Source: Rhizorhabdus sp049889055
GTDB lineage: Bacteria; Pseudomonadota; Alphaproteobacteria; Sphingomonadales; Sphingomonadaceae
DNA: 64,000 nt
Assembly: GCF_049889055.1 (NCBI RefSeq)
Contig: NZ_JBLTWO010000005.1
Coordinates: 124,001 to 188,000 of the forward strand
Direction of reading: 5' to 3'
A program made the translations under genes and the position numbers. The notes under the pieces were generated by a model. It searched no databases. It was given only the letters and a program-made list of their open reading frames with translations, and was not told where the DNA came from. The stretch's first letter is position 1. Each line of letters opens with the position of its first letter. This document shows positions 15,705-23,500 of this stretch, in pieces.

Positions 15705-16760
15705 TCATGCGCCCGTGAAGCCAGCTGCCGGCGGCCAGGATGGGGACACCAGCGCGAGCGCGCGGAACAGGGTGCCCATCTCCTCGTCCGCTGTCAGCCG
15801 GTGCAGCGCCATCCCGATCTCCTCGGTCCGCTCGGGATGTGCGCGGGAGAGCGACGCCGCGCGGGCGGTGATACCCAGCGTGTTCAGGAAGAAGCTCTGC
15901 GATACCGGTCCCTGCACGCGCGCGCCGCCAAGCTTGCCGACCCGCGCCATTGCGGTGAAATCGACATGCGCCGTGAGATCATTGGCCCCGGGATTGCTGA
16001 AGACATCGGCATAGGCATGGGCGTTGAGCGCCTGCAGCGTATCGCCGGCATTGTAATTCTCATGGCCATAGTCGATCGCCAGCATTGCCCCGCCCTGACG
16101 CGCCACCTGCCCCGCCAAGGCGCGGGCGATCGCGAGACCAGCTGGGCATGTCTCATAGATACTCCCCGCGATGGCATCATGCAGGCGCTCCGGCACCTTC
16201 TTCTCCGCAGGCTTGTCACCGGGAACCGAGCGGAAGCCTTCGTCGTCGAGGGCGACCATGCGTTCGCGCCATCCCGAGTAGGTCTTGATATATTGGTGAT
16301 AGGGCAGCGCGTCGAAGAACTCGTTGGCGATGATCAGCAAGGGCGCATCGCTGGGAAGCGTTTCGATGGCATTGTGCCAGGTGGCATGGGGCAGACGCTG
16401 CCGCTGCTCGGCCCGCAGCACCGGACTCGTCTCGACGAAGTGGACATGGGGATGCCTGCGCTGCGACGCCAGCGCGCGCAAAGCGTCGACGGCCAGCGTT
16501 CCCCGGCCCGGCCCCAGTTCCACATAGTGGACCGTCTCGGCCCCCGAACGCGCCCACAGATCGGCGCACCACAGGCCGATCATCTCGCCGAACATCTGGC
16601 TGATCTCGGGCGAGGTGATGAAATCCCCCTTGGCGCCAAGGGGGTCGTGCGATGCGTAATAATGCGCGTTGCACGCTTCCATATAGTCGGCGACGCTTAT
16701 CTTTCCCTGCTCCGAGATCCTCTGACTCAGCGTCTCGGAGAAGTTCGCTTCACTCTGCAT
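15705..16760 (-). CDS. SAM-dependent methyltransferase, MidA/NDUFAF7 family
   Basis: 351 residues. The family opening with DPLGAKGDFITSPEISQMFGEMIG and the SAM motif VELGPGRGTL (80-89) are both present, followed by FVETSP and IANEFFDALP. The mitochondrial counterpart NDUFAF7 dimethylates an arginine of a complex I subunit; bacterial members probably act on the same or similar targets. It is 59 bp downstream of lgt on the same strand, so probably co-transcribed with it. A related assembly-factor-like protein lies at 12575-13297, on the other strand. Confidence 0.9.
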   Translation of the reverse strand: MQSEANFSETLSQRISEQGKISVADYMEACNAHYYASHDPLGAKGDFITSPEISQMFGEMIGLWCADLWARSGAETVHYVELGPGRGTLAVDALRALASQRRHPHVHFVETSPVLRAEQRQRLPHATWHNAIETLPSDAPLLIIANEFFDALPYHQYIKTYSGWRERMVALDDEGFRSVPGDKPAEKKVPERLHDAIAGSIYETCPAGLAIARALAGQVARQGGAMLAIDYGHENYNAGDTLQALNAHAYADVFSNPGANDLTAHVDFTAMARVGKLGGARVQGPVSQSFFLNTLGITARAASLSRAHPERTEEIGMALHRLTADEEMGTLFRALALVSPSWPPAAGFTGA

Positions 16761-16819
16761 CGGCCTGCTTCTGCGCCATTCAAATCACAGCACCATAATA
16801 AGATATGGTTAGAGAAGCT

Positions 16820-17665
16820 TTACCCTTGTGCGTCGATCGACCGCCGCTTCCCGGCCGTTGCGATCAGATAGACGCCTCCGGCCAGCATGGGGAGGGTCAG
16901 CGTCTGCCCCATGGTCAGCCCCCAGCTCAACGTGCCGAGCTGCACGTCGGGCTCACGGAAGAACTCGACCAAGAAGCGGCTCAGACCATAGCCGAGCAGG
17001 AAGATGCCGACGAGCTTGCCCGGCTGGTTGCGCGCGTTGGTCCGCCAGAAGAAGAAGGCGAGGATCAGTCCCAGCAGCAGGCCCTCGAGCCCCGCTTCGT
17101 AAAGCTGGCTCGGGTGGCGGGGAAGCCCGTCCGGTGCAGACGGAAAGATGATCGCCCAGGGCACATCGGTGGGTCGGCCCCACAACTCCCCATTCACGAA
17201 ATTGGCGAGCCGCCCGAAGAACAGGCCGAAGGGCGTGCAGCAGGCGATATAATCGTGAATACGCAGCCAGCTGAGCCCGTCGCGCCGCGCCATGTAGAAT
17301 ATGCCGACCGATACGCCGAGCGCCCCGCCGTGGAACGACATGCCGCCCTGCCACAGCTTGAACACATCGAGCGGGTGCATCAGGATTTCGGGCTGATAGA
17401 AAAACACATAGGCGAGCCGCCCGCCGATCAGGATGCCGAGCGTCGCATAGAAGACGAAGTCATCGGCATGGCGCCGCTGCATCGGGGCATTGGGCTGCGC
17501 GATCAGCCGGGTCAGATAATACCAACCGAGCAGGATGCCCGCGATATAGGCCAGCGAATACCAGTGTATCTGCAGAATCCCGAGATCGAGCGCGATCGGG
17601 TCGAGCCCCAGATCGCTGAAATGAATGGCCGCAGAAGCGGCGGTACCGGACAGTTGCAATGTCAT
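16820..17665 (-). CDS. lgt: Prolipoprotein diacylglyceryl transferase
   Basis: It moves diacylglycerol from phosphatidylglycerol onto the lipobox cysteine of lipoproteins at the inner membrane. 281 residues with about seven hydrophobic segments. The Lgt signature is clear: FGRLANFVNGELWGRPTD with the essential Arg/Asn/Glu, preceded by the SFHGGALGV loop. RHPSQLYEAGLEG follows as expected. The gene is downstream of the RsbW-like gene (99 bp) and upstream of the MidA-type methyltransferase (59 bp). Confidence 0.95.
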   Translation of the reverse strand: MTLQLSGTAASAAIHFSDLGLDPIALDLGILQIHWYSLAYIAGILLGWYYLTRLIAQPNAPMQRRHADDFVFYATLGILIGGRLAYVFFYQPEILMHPLDVFKLWQGGMSFHGGALGVSVGIFYMARRDGLSWLRIHDYIACCTPFGLFFGRLANFVNGELWGRPTDVPWAIIFPSAPDGLPRHPSQLYEAGLEGLLLGLILAFFFWRTNARNQPGKLVGIFLLGYGLSRFLVEFFREPDVQLGTLSWGLTMGQTLTLPMLAGGVYLIATAGKRRSIDAQG

Positions 17666-17764
17666 TCCCCGTCAGCGGACAGGCGCCTGCCATAGCCCCT
17701 GCTCCGGATCAGCGAAAGGGCCACCGCAAGCGCTCCGTAACATGAGCCGGGACCGTGCCGGGCT

Positions 17765-18181
17765 TCATGCCGCCCGCAGGCGGAACGTCAGTTCGTTGCG
17801 GCCCGCTGTCCGGCGATAGTCGAGGATATCGGTCCATTGCCGGACCAGATCGAGCCCCGCCCCGCCCCCCCGCTCGGGAACCCTGTCGGCGGCGACGTGC
17901 GACCGCGGGTCGTGGGGCGTGCCCGGATCGGTCAGGGTCACCACGAGTCCCTCGGGCCCATCCGCAAGTGTCAGGTGGATCGGCTGGTCCTCCGCCACGC
18001 CACCATGTTCGCGGGCATTGATCACCAGTTCCTCGACCAGGATGGCGAGGCGCGCCGCCTGCGCCGGTGCGAGGCATCGGTCGGAGGCGAAGCGCCTTGC
18101 CGCTTCGGTCAGCATGCCGACGGCCATAGCCCCATTGCAACCTATGGTTACGCGCGCCGATTTCGAGTCCCGGTCAGCCAT
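17765..18181 (-). CDS. RsbW/SpoIIAB-like anti-sigma kinase (HATPase)
   Basis: 138 residues forming a small GHKL ATPase. The N-box is ILVEELVINAREHGG (about 48-61, with Glu and Asn for Mg-ATP), the G1 box is TDPGTPHD and the G2-like box GGGAGLDLV (105-113). In partner switching such kinases hold a sigma factor inactive and phosphorylate a STAS antagonist. A STAS protein and a PP2C phosphatase are encoded 2-4 kb away, fitting that role. It is divergent from fecR with 46 bp between the starts. The sigma factor is not in the window. Confidence 0.82.
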   Translation of the reverse strand: MADRDSKSARVTIGCNGAMAVGMLTEAARRFASDRCLAPAQAARLAILVEELVINAREHGGVAEDQPIHLTLADGPEGLVVTLTDPGTPHDPRSHVAADRVPERGGGAGLDLVRQWTDILDYRRTAGRNELTFRLRAA

Positions 18182-18227
18182 TAATGCGCTATGTCACGAC
18201 TTGCTGGTCATGGGGATGGCGAGAATC

Positions 18228-18659
18228 ATGAAACGGGCTTTGCTTATCCTTTCGGGCGTGCTTCTGGCAGCTCAACCTGCCTGGGCGGAGATCGCCCGCA
18301 TCAAGCGCGCCACCGGCGTCACCTCGATCGAACGCGGCGCCAACCGGATGACGCCGGCCCCCGGCTTCCAATTGCAGCCGGGCGACGTGCTCGTGACGGG
18401 CAAGGACGGACAGCTGAGCCTGACCTTCATCGACGATACCCGCTTCTCGGTGGGGCCGAACAGCCGCATCGCGGTCGACCAGTTCGACTATAATCGCACG
18501 ACGCAGACCGGCGCCTTCGTCACACGCGTCGATCGCGGTTCGCTCGCGGTCGTCTCGGGCCAGATCGCCAAGTCGAAGCGCGATGCGATGAAAGTGCGGA
18601 CCCCAACCTCGCTTCTGGGCGTTCGAGGTACCCGGTTCATCGTGGAGGTACCCAAATGA
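18228..18659 (+). CDS. Exported FecR-domain protein
   Basis: 143 residues: a signal peptide MKRALLILSGVLLAAQPAWA (cleavage likely after AWA, residue 20) then a FecR domain (IKRATGVTSIERG... to SLLGVRGTRFIVEV at the end). Isolated periplasmic FecR domains occur in signalling and envelope loci. The frame is open upstream, but the ATG at 18228 has a GGCGAG just before it and fits the signal peptide. The stop overlaps the next gene by 4 bp (ATGA), so FecR and the OmpA lipoprotein are made together. Confidence 0.85.
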   Translation: MKRALLILSGVLLAAQPAWAEIARIKRATGVTSIERGANRMTPAPGFQLQPGDVLVTGKDGQLSLTFIDDTRFSVGPNSRIAVDQFDYNRTTQTGAFVTRVDRGSLAVVSGQIAKSKRDAMKVRTPTSLLGVRGTRFIVEVPK

Positions 18660-19255
18660 CCCGCCGGTCGATCCCGCCCCTGATGCTGGTCGCCTGTCTG
18701 AGCGCCTGCGCGACCGGACCGACCCTCACCCTCCTGCCGAGCGAAGAGGGCAAGCAGGGCGCGGTCGCGGTCGCGGTTCTGGAGGAGAATGGCAAGCCGG
18801 TCGACTATGTCGTTACCGAGCTCAACAGCAGCACCAATCTTTCAGGCCGCCCCAAGACCCGCTCGATCAACCCCGACAAGCTGAACGCCCGACGGCTGGC
18901 CCTCCTGCAGGCACTTCCGCCGCCGCCCGTCCGTCTGCGGCTCTATTTCCAGCAGGGCACGACGCGCCTTACCCCGGAATCGCAGCCCGGCCTCGACTTT
19001 CTGAAGAAGGAAGTGGCGGAACGCCCCGGTGCAGAGGTGCAGGTCACCGGCCACACCGATACCGTGGGCAAGCTCGAAGATAATGACGTCCTGTCCGAGC
19101 GCCGTGCCGAAGAAGTGGTCAAGGCACTCGCCGAGCTGGGCATCGAGCCTGTGCTGCTGACGGCGGTAGGCCGCGGCGAGCGCGATCCACTCGAGGACAA
19201 GGGCGACAATGCCCCGTCGCAGGCCAATCGCCGCGTCGAGGTCATCGTCCGCTAA
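18656..19255 (+). CDS. OmpA-family lipoprotein
   Basis: 199 residues. The signal sequence ends with two overlapping lipobox-like cysteines, LVAC (C14) and LSAC (C18); the second better fits the end of the hydrophobic core. The C-terminal 105 residues form an OmpA-like peptidoglycan-binding domain with TGHTDTVG (131-138) and NRRVEVIV (191-198), so diaminopimelate binding is intact. It is expected on the outer membrane and tethered to peptidoglycan. It is coupled to fecR, and its 3' end overlaps the convergent CHASE2-PP2C gene by 4 bp. Confidence 0.88.
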   Translation: MTRRSIPPLMLVACLSACATGPTLTLLPSEEGKQGAVAVAVLEENGKPVDYVVTELNSSTNLSGRPKTRSINPDKLNARRLALLQALPPPPVRLRLYFQQGTTRLTPESQPGLDFLKKEVAERPGAEVQVTGHTDTVGKLEDNDVLSERRAEEVVKALAELGIEPVLLTAVGRGERDPLEDKGDNAPSQANRRVEVIVR

Positions 19256-21309
19256 ACGGCTGGCGATATTTTCCCGGCATCCTGCCCGAGATAGCGCAGG
19301 GCAAGGATCGTCAGATCGTCGCTCGGCTCGCTGCCATTCTCAAAGATGCGCACCGCATCGCGCAGACCATCGGCCATCGCCGTTGCGCCTGAAAAGCCGG
19401 CGAGCGCCTGCGTCAGTCGCTCATGGCCGAACAGCTGGCCGTCTCGATCCTGCGCCTCACTGACGCCGTCCGAGATCAGCACCAGCGTCTCACCCGGTTC
19501 GAGCGTCAGTTGCTCCTCGGGATAGGGGAAATCGACGATGCAGAAGGGCGGCCCGCCGTCGAGCTTGTGCACCGCCACCTTGCCGGCCGCATCGATGTGA
19601 AGCGGGTCTTCATGGCCGGCGTTCACCAGCAGCACCCGGCCATCGGTCAGGTCGATGACGCCGACGATCATTGTGACGTTCATCGCCTCGCCATTGTCGC
19701 GCATCAACTCCTCATTGAGCACCCAGGCGACCTCGCCCAGATCGGGCAGTCCGCGCAGCGCGACGCTCTTCGCGAGTGCTTTGGAGAGCGCCATGAAGAG
19801 AGCGGCGGGTACGCCCTTTCCCGTCACGTCGCCGAGCAGAAAGGCGATGCGATCCGCATCCAGGCGGATGACGTCGTAGAGATCGCCGCCGATCGACCGG
19901 GCGGGTTCGAGCACCGCGTCGACGTCGAGCCTCGGATCGGTCCGCGCCAGCTGGTCGCGCGGGGGCAGCATCCCGATCTGGATCGACCGAGCCGCCTGCA
20001 GTTCGCCCTCGGTCGCCGCCGCCGCGAGCCTTTCCTGCAGCAGCGCCTCGCGCAAGCGTTCGCGTTCGCGCCGGGCCTCGACGAACAGCCCCGCCGCCAC
20101 GCCAAGCGACGAGCCGCCAGCCAGCATCAACGGCCGGACGGGGTCGAGCAGCATTGCGAGCTGATCGAAGGCGAACCAGCACGCCAATCCGATCAGGACC
20201 AGGACCGGCAGCGGCGCCCAGCGCCAGCGGGAGCGAACAGGCAGAAAAGCGATGCACGACAGCGCCAGCCCGATACCCAGCACCCATTCGATCGGGCCGG
20301 CCCAGACCGGGCGCCCCAGCCAGCCGCCACGCATGATGGCATCCACCGCCTGCGCCTGGACGAGCGTGCCGAAGCCCTCCGCCGCCATCGGGGTCGCGAC
20401 GATATCGGCGGTGCCCTCGGCCGACAGGCCGATCAGAACGATGCGACCGGCAAAGGCGTCGGCGGGGAAGCCCTGCCGCATCACATCGGCTGCCGAAACG
20501 ATGTGCGTCGGCGGCACATGGCCGAAGCGGATTACCATCGCGCCGCGTTCGTCGTTGGGGATGCGGCGGTCGCCGAGCGCGACCTGCCCCGGTGCGAGCG
20601 AGAGCGCCTCCTTATCCGCAGCGACCCGCGCCAGTTCCATCGCAAAGCCGGGCATCGGCCGCGCGCCGACGCGCATCAGCAGCGGCACCGACCGCACCCG
20701 GCCGTCGGGATCGGGCGGGCCGTTGAGCAGGCCATGGCCGAGCGCCGCCTGTTCCAGCGGATCGATATTGACGACCGCGCGCGGCTGAGCGGACAGGCCG
20801 GACGGGAGCGGACCATCTATGACCGGATCGACGATCAGACCCGCAGGATCGCCGCCGGGGCCGTCCGTGGCCGCCCTTCCCAGCACCACCCGCGCTCCCG
20901 CGATCACCTGCCCGAACAGGCGATCCATCGACGGCAGAGCCAGCACCTCGTCACGTGTCGCGCCGCTGAGCTCTGGATAAAAGGCGGCGAAAATGTCCGG
21001 GCGGATGCGGTCGGGCTCCGGAAAGATCATGTCGAGACCGATCGCGGCAGGCTTGCGCGCCGCAATCTCCTCCACCAGCCGCGCGACATGGTAGCGCGGC
21101 CAGGGCCAGGGCCCGACCGCCTTCAGGCTTTCGGAATCGATCATCACGATCCGCACCGGCGAAGCGGCCAGGTCGCGGGGGGCCATGCGCTGCCACAGAT
21201 CGAACAGCGAGGTGCGCAGCCCAGCGCCTGCGAGCAGCGTGAACAGGGCCGCGAGCAGCAGGCCGGACAGCCCCCCAAGCCAGACCCGGCTGCGGGCCTT
21301 CGCGATCAG
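19252..21309 (-). CDS. CHASE2-sensor PP2C phosphatase (RsbU/SpoIIE-like), apparent CTG start
   Basis: About 685 residues. One membrane helix at the N-terminus (VWLGGLSGLLLAALFTLLAG), an extracytoplasmic CHASE2 domain, two to three helices (IEWVLGIGLALSCIAF and following), a short coiled segment, then a PP2C phosphatase with GGDLYD (about 474), GDVTGKGVPAALFM (about 490), SDGVSEA (about 612) and SDDLTILAL (about 663). It should dephosphorylate a STAS protein in response to an external signal. The first ATG (21186) falls after the helix and would destroy the topology; the frame runs up to CTG at 21309, which overlaps the upstream stop as CTGA. Confidence 0.85.
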   Translation of the reverse strand: MIAKARSRVWLGGLSGLLLAALFTLLAGAGLRTSLFDLWQRMAPRDLAASPVRIVMIDSESLKAVGPWPWPRYHVARLVEEIAARKPAAIGLDMIFPEPDRIRPDIFAAFYPELSGATRDEVLALPSMDRLFGQVIAGARVVLGRAATDGPGGDPAGLIVDPVIDGPLPSGLSAQPRAVVNIDPLEQAALGHGLLNGPPDPDGRVRSVPLLMRVGARPMPGFAMELARVAADKEALSLAPGQVALGDRRIPNDERGAMVIRFGHVPPTHIVSAADVMRQGFPADAFAGRIVLIGLSAEGTADIVATPMAAEGFGTLVQAQAVDAIMRGGWLGRPVWAGPIEWVLGIGLALSCIAFLPVRSRWRWAPLPVLVLIGLACWFAFDQLAMLLDPVRPLMLAGGSSLGVAAGLFVEARRERERLREALLQERLAAAATEGELQAARSIQIGMLPPRDQLARTDPRLDVDAVLEPARSIGGDLYDVIRLDADRIAFLLGDVTGKGVPAALFMALSKALAKSVALRGLPDLGEVAWVLNEELMRDNGEAMNVTMIVGVIDLTDGRVLLVNAGHEDPLHIDAAGKVAVHKLDGGPPFCIVDFPYPEEQLTLEPGETLVLISDGVSEAQDRDGQLFGHERLTQALAGFSGATAMADGLRDAVRIFENGSEPSDDLTILALRYLGQDAGKISPAV

Positions 21310-22274
21310 AGCTTCACCTCGAGCCCGTCATAAGCGCACAGCACTTCGAGTTCGTGATCGCGGCGGGTGAGTACCTCGTAGCGGATGCTCTCCTTGTGCA
21401 TCCGCTCGATGTCGGCGTCGCTGTAAACGGGCTCATGATGGAACAGCGCCAACCGGCGGGCTTCGGCCTGATGACAGATGTCGATCGCGACGATGTTCGA
21501 ACTGTGTCCCCAGTCCTCCTTCATCGAGACAGCGTCGGCAAGCGAGTACATCGTGTCGCAGATCACCAGATCGGCCTGGCAGAAGAAGCGGGCGACGGCG
21601 TCCTCATCCTCCATGCTGTCGATCTTGTGCTCGCTGTCGGTGGAGAAAACCGCCGTCTTTCCGGCCGCGTCGGTGAAGCGATAGCCGAAGCTCCTGTGGC
21701 TGTGGTTCTGCTCCATGATCTCTACCGCCACGCCGCCGATCGCATAAGTCTCGCCCGGCACCAGCGTACGGAACTCGATCTTCGCGCGCAGCCAGTCGAA
21801 GGCGACGGGAAAGCTGATCTCCTCCTGCTGGCGGCGGAAGGCCTGTTCGGCATCGGCGTGGCCCGAATGGATCACGATCCGGGAATGGGGATCGAAGGCG
21901 GGACCGAAGAAAGGAAAGCCGCCGATATGGTCCCAATGAAGATGGGACATGAAGATGTTGAACTCGCGGCTATGGCCGGCCGCCATGCGCCCGAAGGCGC
22001 TGATCCCGAACTCGCGGGCGCCTGTCCCGAAGTCGCACAACAGGAATGAGCCATCCCCGGCATCGGTCTCGATCTCGACGCAGGTTGTGGCGCCGCCATA
22101 GGTGGCGCCCGCCGCAAAATCGAGCTCGCCCTCGACGAAGGCCAAGGCCTCTGCCTTGTCGGCGAAACGCCGTCCCTCTGCTGCGACCAGAGCGCCTGCG
22201 ATCTTGTCACGAACCGACGTGGCGGTCTGCGCCACCGCCAGCGAACCCCGCGTGCCCCAGAAACGAACCAGCAT
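21306..22274 (-). CDS. Metallo-beta-lactamase-fold hydrolase
   Basis: 322 residues starting MLVRFWGTRGSLAVA. The metal site is MSHLHWDHIGGF (HxHxDH, 111-116), with further His/Asp in NHSHRSFGY, FSTDSEH and HHEP. The opening resembles MBL proteins related to phosphodiesterases and RNase Z-like enzymes. The substrate is unknown; in this setting hydrolysis of a nucleotide second messenger is conceivable but unproven. It lies between the STAS and CHASE2-PP2C genes in one operon (21 bp after STAS, 4-bp overlap with the phosphatase). Confidence 0.82.
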   Translation of the reverse strand: MLVRFWGTRGSLAVAQTATSVRDKIAGALVAAEGRRFADKAEALAFVEGELDFAAGATYGGATTCVEIETDAGDGSFLLCDFGTGAREFGISAFGRMAAGHSREFNIFMSHLHWDHIGGFPFFGPAFDPHSRIVIHSGHADAEQAFRRQQEEISFPVAFDWLRAKIEFRTLVPGETYAIGGVAVEIMEQNHSHRSFGYRFTDAAGKTAVFSTDSEHKIDSMEDEDAVARFFCQADLVICDTMYSLADAVSMKEDWGHSSNIVAIDICHQAEARRLALFHHEPVYSDADIERMHKESIRYEVLTRRDHELEVLCAYDGLEVKL

Positions 22275-22295
22275 CGCATCCCCCAGGATGACAGG

Positions 22296-22634
22296 TCAGG
22301 CGGTCAGGGCCGCCTCGACCGTGTCGGTGACCCCGAACAATTTATCATAGCGGCTGATCGCCAATATCTCGCGGACGATCTCATTGGGTTGTGCCAGCAG
22401 AATGCGGACACCGGCCGCGTCGGCCTTGCGCTTGGCCAAGGTCAGTGCCCGCAGGCCCCGAGACGACATATAGTCGACGCCGGCGAAGTCGACGATCAGC
22501 CGTGCCCCAGCCGCCGCGCTCAGTTCCACCGCCTGCTCGAGATGCGTACCGAAGGCCGCAGCGGTTGTCTCATCCACCCGGCCGGCGGGTGCTGCTACGA
22601 CCGCGCCGTCCTGCGCCTCTTCCGTCCACTGCAT
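22296..22634 (-). CDS. STAS-domain anti-sigma-factor antagonist (RsbV-like)
   Basis: 112 residues forming one STAS domain. The phosphorylation loop DYMSSRGLRAL places the likely acceptor at S58, matching SpoIIAA and RsbV. When dephosphorylated such proteins bind the RsbW-type kinase and free its sigma factor. It is the first gene of the operon STAS-MBL-CHASE2/PP2C on the minus strand, so it and its presumed phosphatase are co-expressed. The presumed kinase is at 17765-18181. Confidence 0.88.
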   Translation of the reverse strand: MQWTEEAQDGAVVAAPAGRVDETTAAAFGTHLEQAVELSAAAGARLIVDFAGVDYMSSRGLRALTLAKRKADAAGVRILLAQPNEIVREILAISRYDKLFGVTDTVEAALTA

Positions 22635-22699
22635 TCGTCGCCCTCCCGAATGGGCGTCTATCTACCCGCGAATGGGGGCCTGAGGAAGTTAGGCAAATG

Positions 22700-23398
22700 T
22701 TACAAATCTACACGCGCCAGCCAGTCCGCGATCATGCGCCGGCCAGCCTCCACCGCCCTGCTGCCATGGCGGTCATGGTCGTCGCGCAACGCATCCACAT
22801 TCGTCCCTGCGGCAGCAATATAGGGTTCATCCTGCAGCCAGGCATCGAAGCGCGGATCCTCGCCCATTTCGGGATGGCATTGCAGGGCAAGGATGTTGCT
22901 GCCCCGGCGGAAAGCCTGATGCGCATATTTGTCCGACGAGGCCAGCAGTTCCGCCCCCTTTGGCAGATCGAACGTGTCGCCATGCCAGTGCAGGACCGGC
23001 ACGTCCGCGATGTGCCGCAGGGGGGACGACAGCCCCGCATCGCTGATCGAGACCGGCGCGAAACCGACTTCCTTGACGGGGCCCGCATAGACGCGCGCGC
23101 CCATGGCGGCGGCGATCATCTGGCTGCCGAGGCATACGCCCAGGGTCGGACGGTCGAGCATGATGCGCCGCGCCAGCCGGGCGATCTCGCACCCGATCCA
23201 CGGATGGCGGTCGGTCTCGTACACGCCCATGGGCCCGCCCATCATCACAACCAGATCCGGGCTGTCGAAATCGACGTTCGGAAATTCGGGGTCGGTCACG
23301 TCGATGCGGTCGATGACATAACCCGCCGCTTCGACGGGCGCGCGAAAGCCGGCAATGCCCTCATAGGGCACATGACGAATGACAAGGGCAGTCTTCAT
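22700..23398 (-). CDS. Class I glutamine amidotransferase-like protein
   Basis: 232 residues. The nucleophile elbow is GVCLGSQM (C89) and the His-x-Glu pair is QCHPEMGE (H175, E177), completing the GATase triad. The sequence resembles the stand-alone GATases annotated as GMP-synthase-like domains. Its acceptor reaction is unknown; relatives hydrolyse gamma-glutamyl bonds or supply ammonia. Start at MKTALVIRH. It is separated from STAS by 65 bp on the same strand, so co-transcription cannot be excluded. Confidence 0.82.
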   Translation of the reverse strand: MKTALVIRHVPYEGIAGFRAPVEAAGYVIDRIDVTDPEFPNVDFDSPDLVVMMGGPMGVYETDRHPWIGCEIARLARRIMLDRPTLGVCLGSQMIAAAMGARVYAGPVKEVGFAPVSISDAGLSSPLRHIADVPVLHWHGDTFDLPKGAELLASSDKYAHQAFRRGSNILALQCHPEMGEDPRFDAWLQDEPYIAAAGTNVDALRDDHDRHGSRAVEAGRRMIADWLARVDL

Positions 23399-23475
23399 GC
23401 AGCGATCTTATCCGGATCGCCGCCGATTCGAAGCCCAGCCATTCTTAGGCGCAGGAAAGTTTATCTCTATCCGCC

Positions 23476-23491
23476 CGGTTGAATAACCGGA
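23476..23491 (-). terminator. Short hairpin after the flavoprotein gene
   Basis: CCGGTT and AACCGG form a perfect 6-bp stem with a GAAT loop 10 nt past the stop of the nitronate-monooxygenase-like gene. No clear T-run follows, so it is a weak terminator candidate. Confidence 0.35.
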
Positions 23492-23500
23492 CGAACAGGC

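Noticed and set aside
21186..21188. ATG start for CHASE2-PP2C
   Set aside because: It would remove the first membrane helix and place the CHASE2 domain in the cytoplasm; the frame upstream encodes the expected helix.
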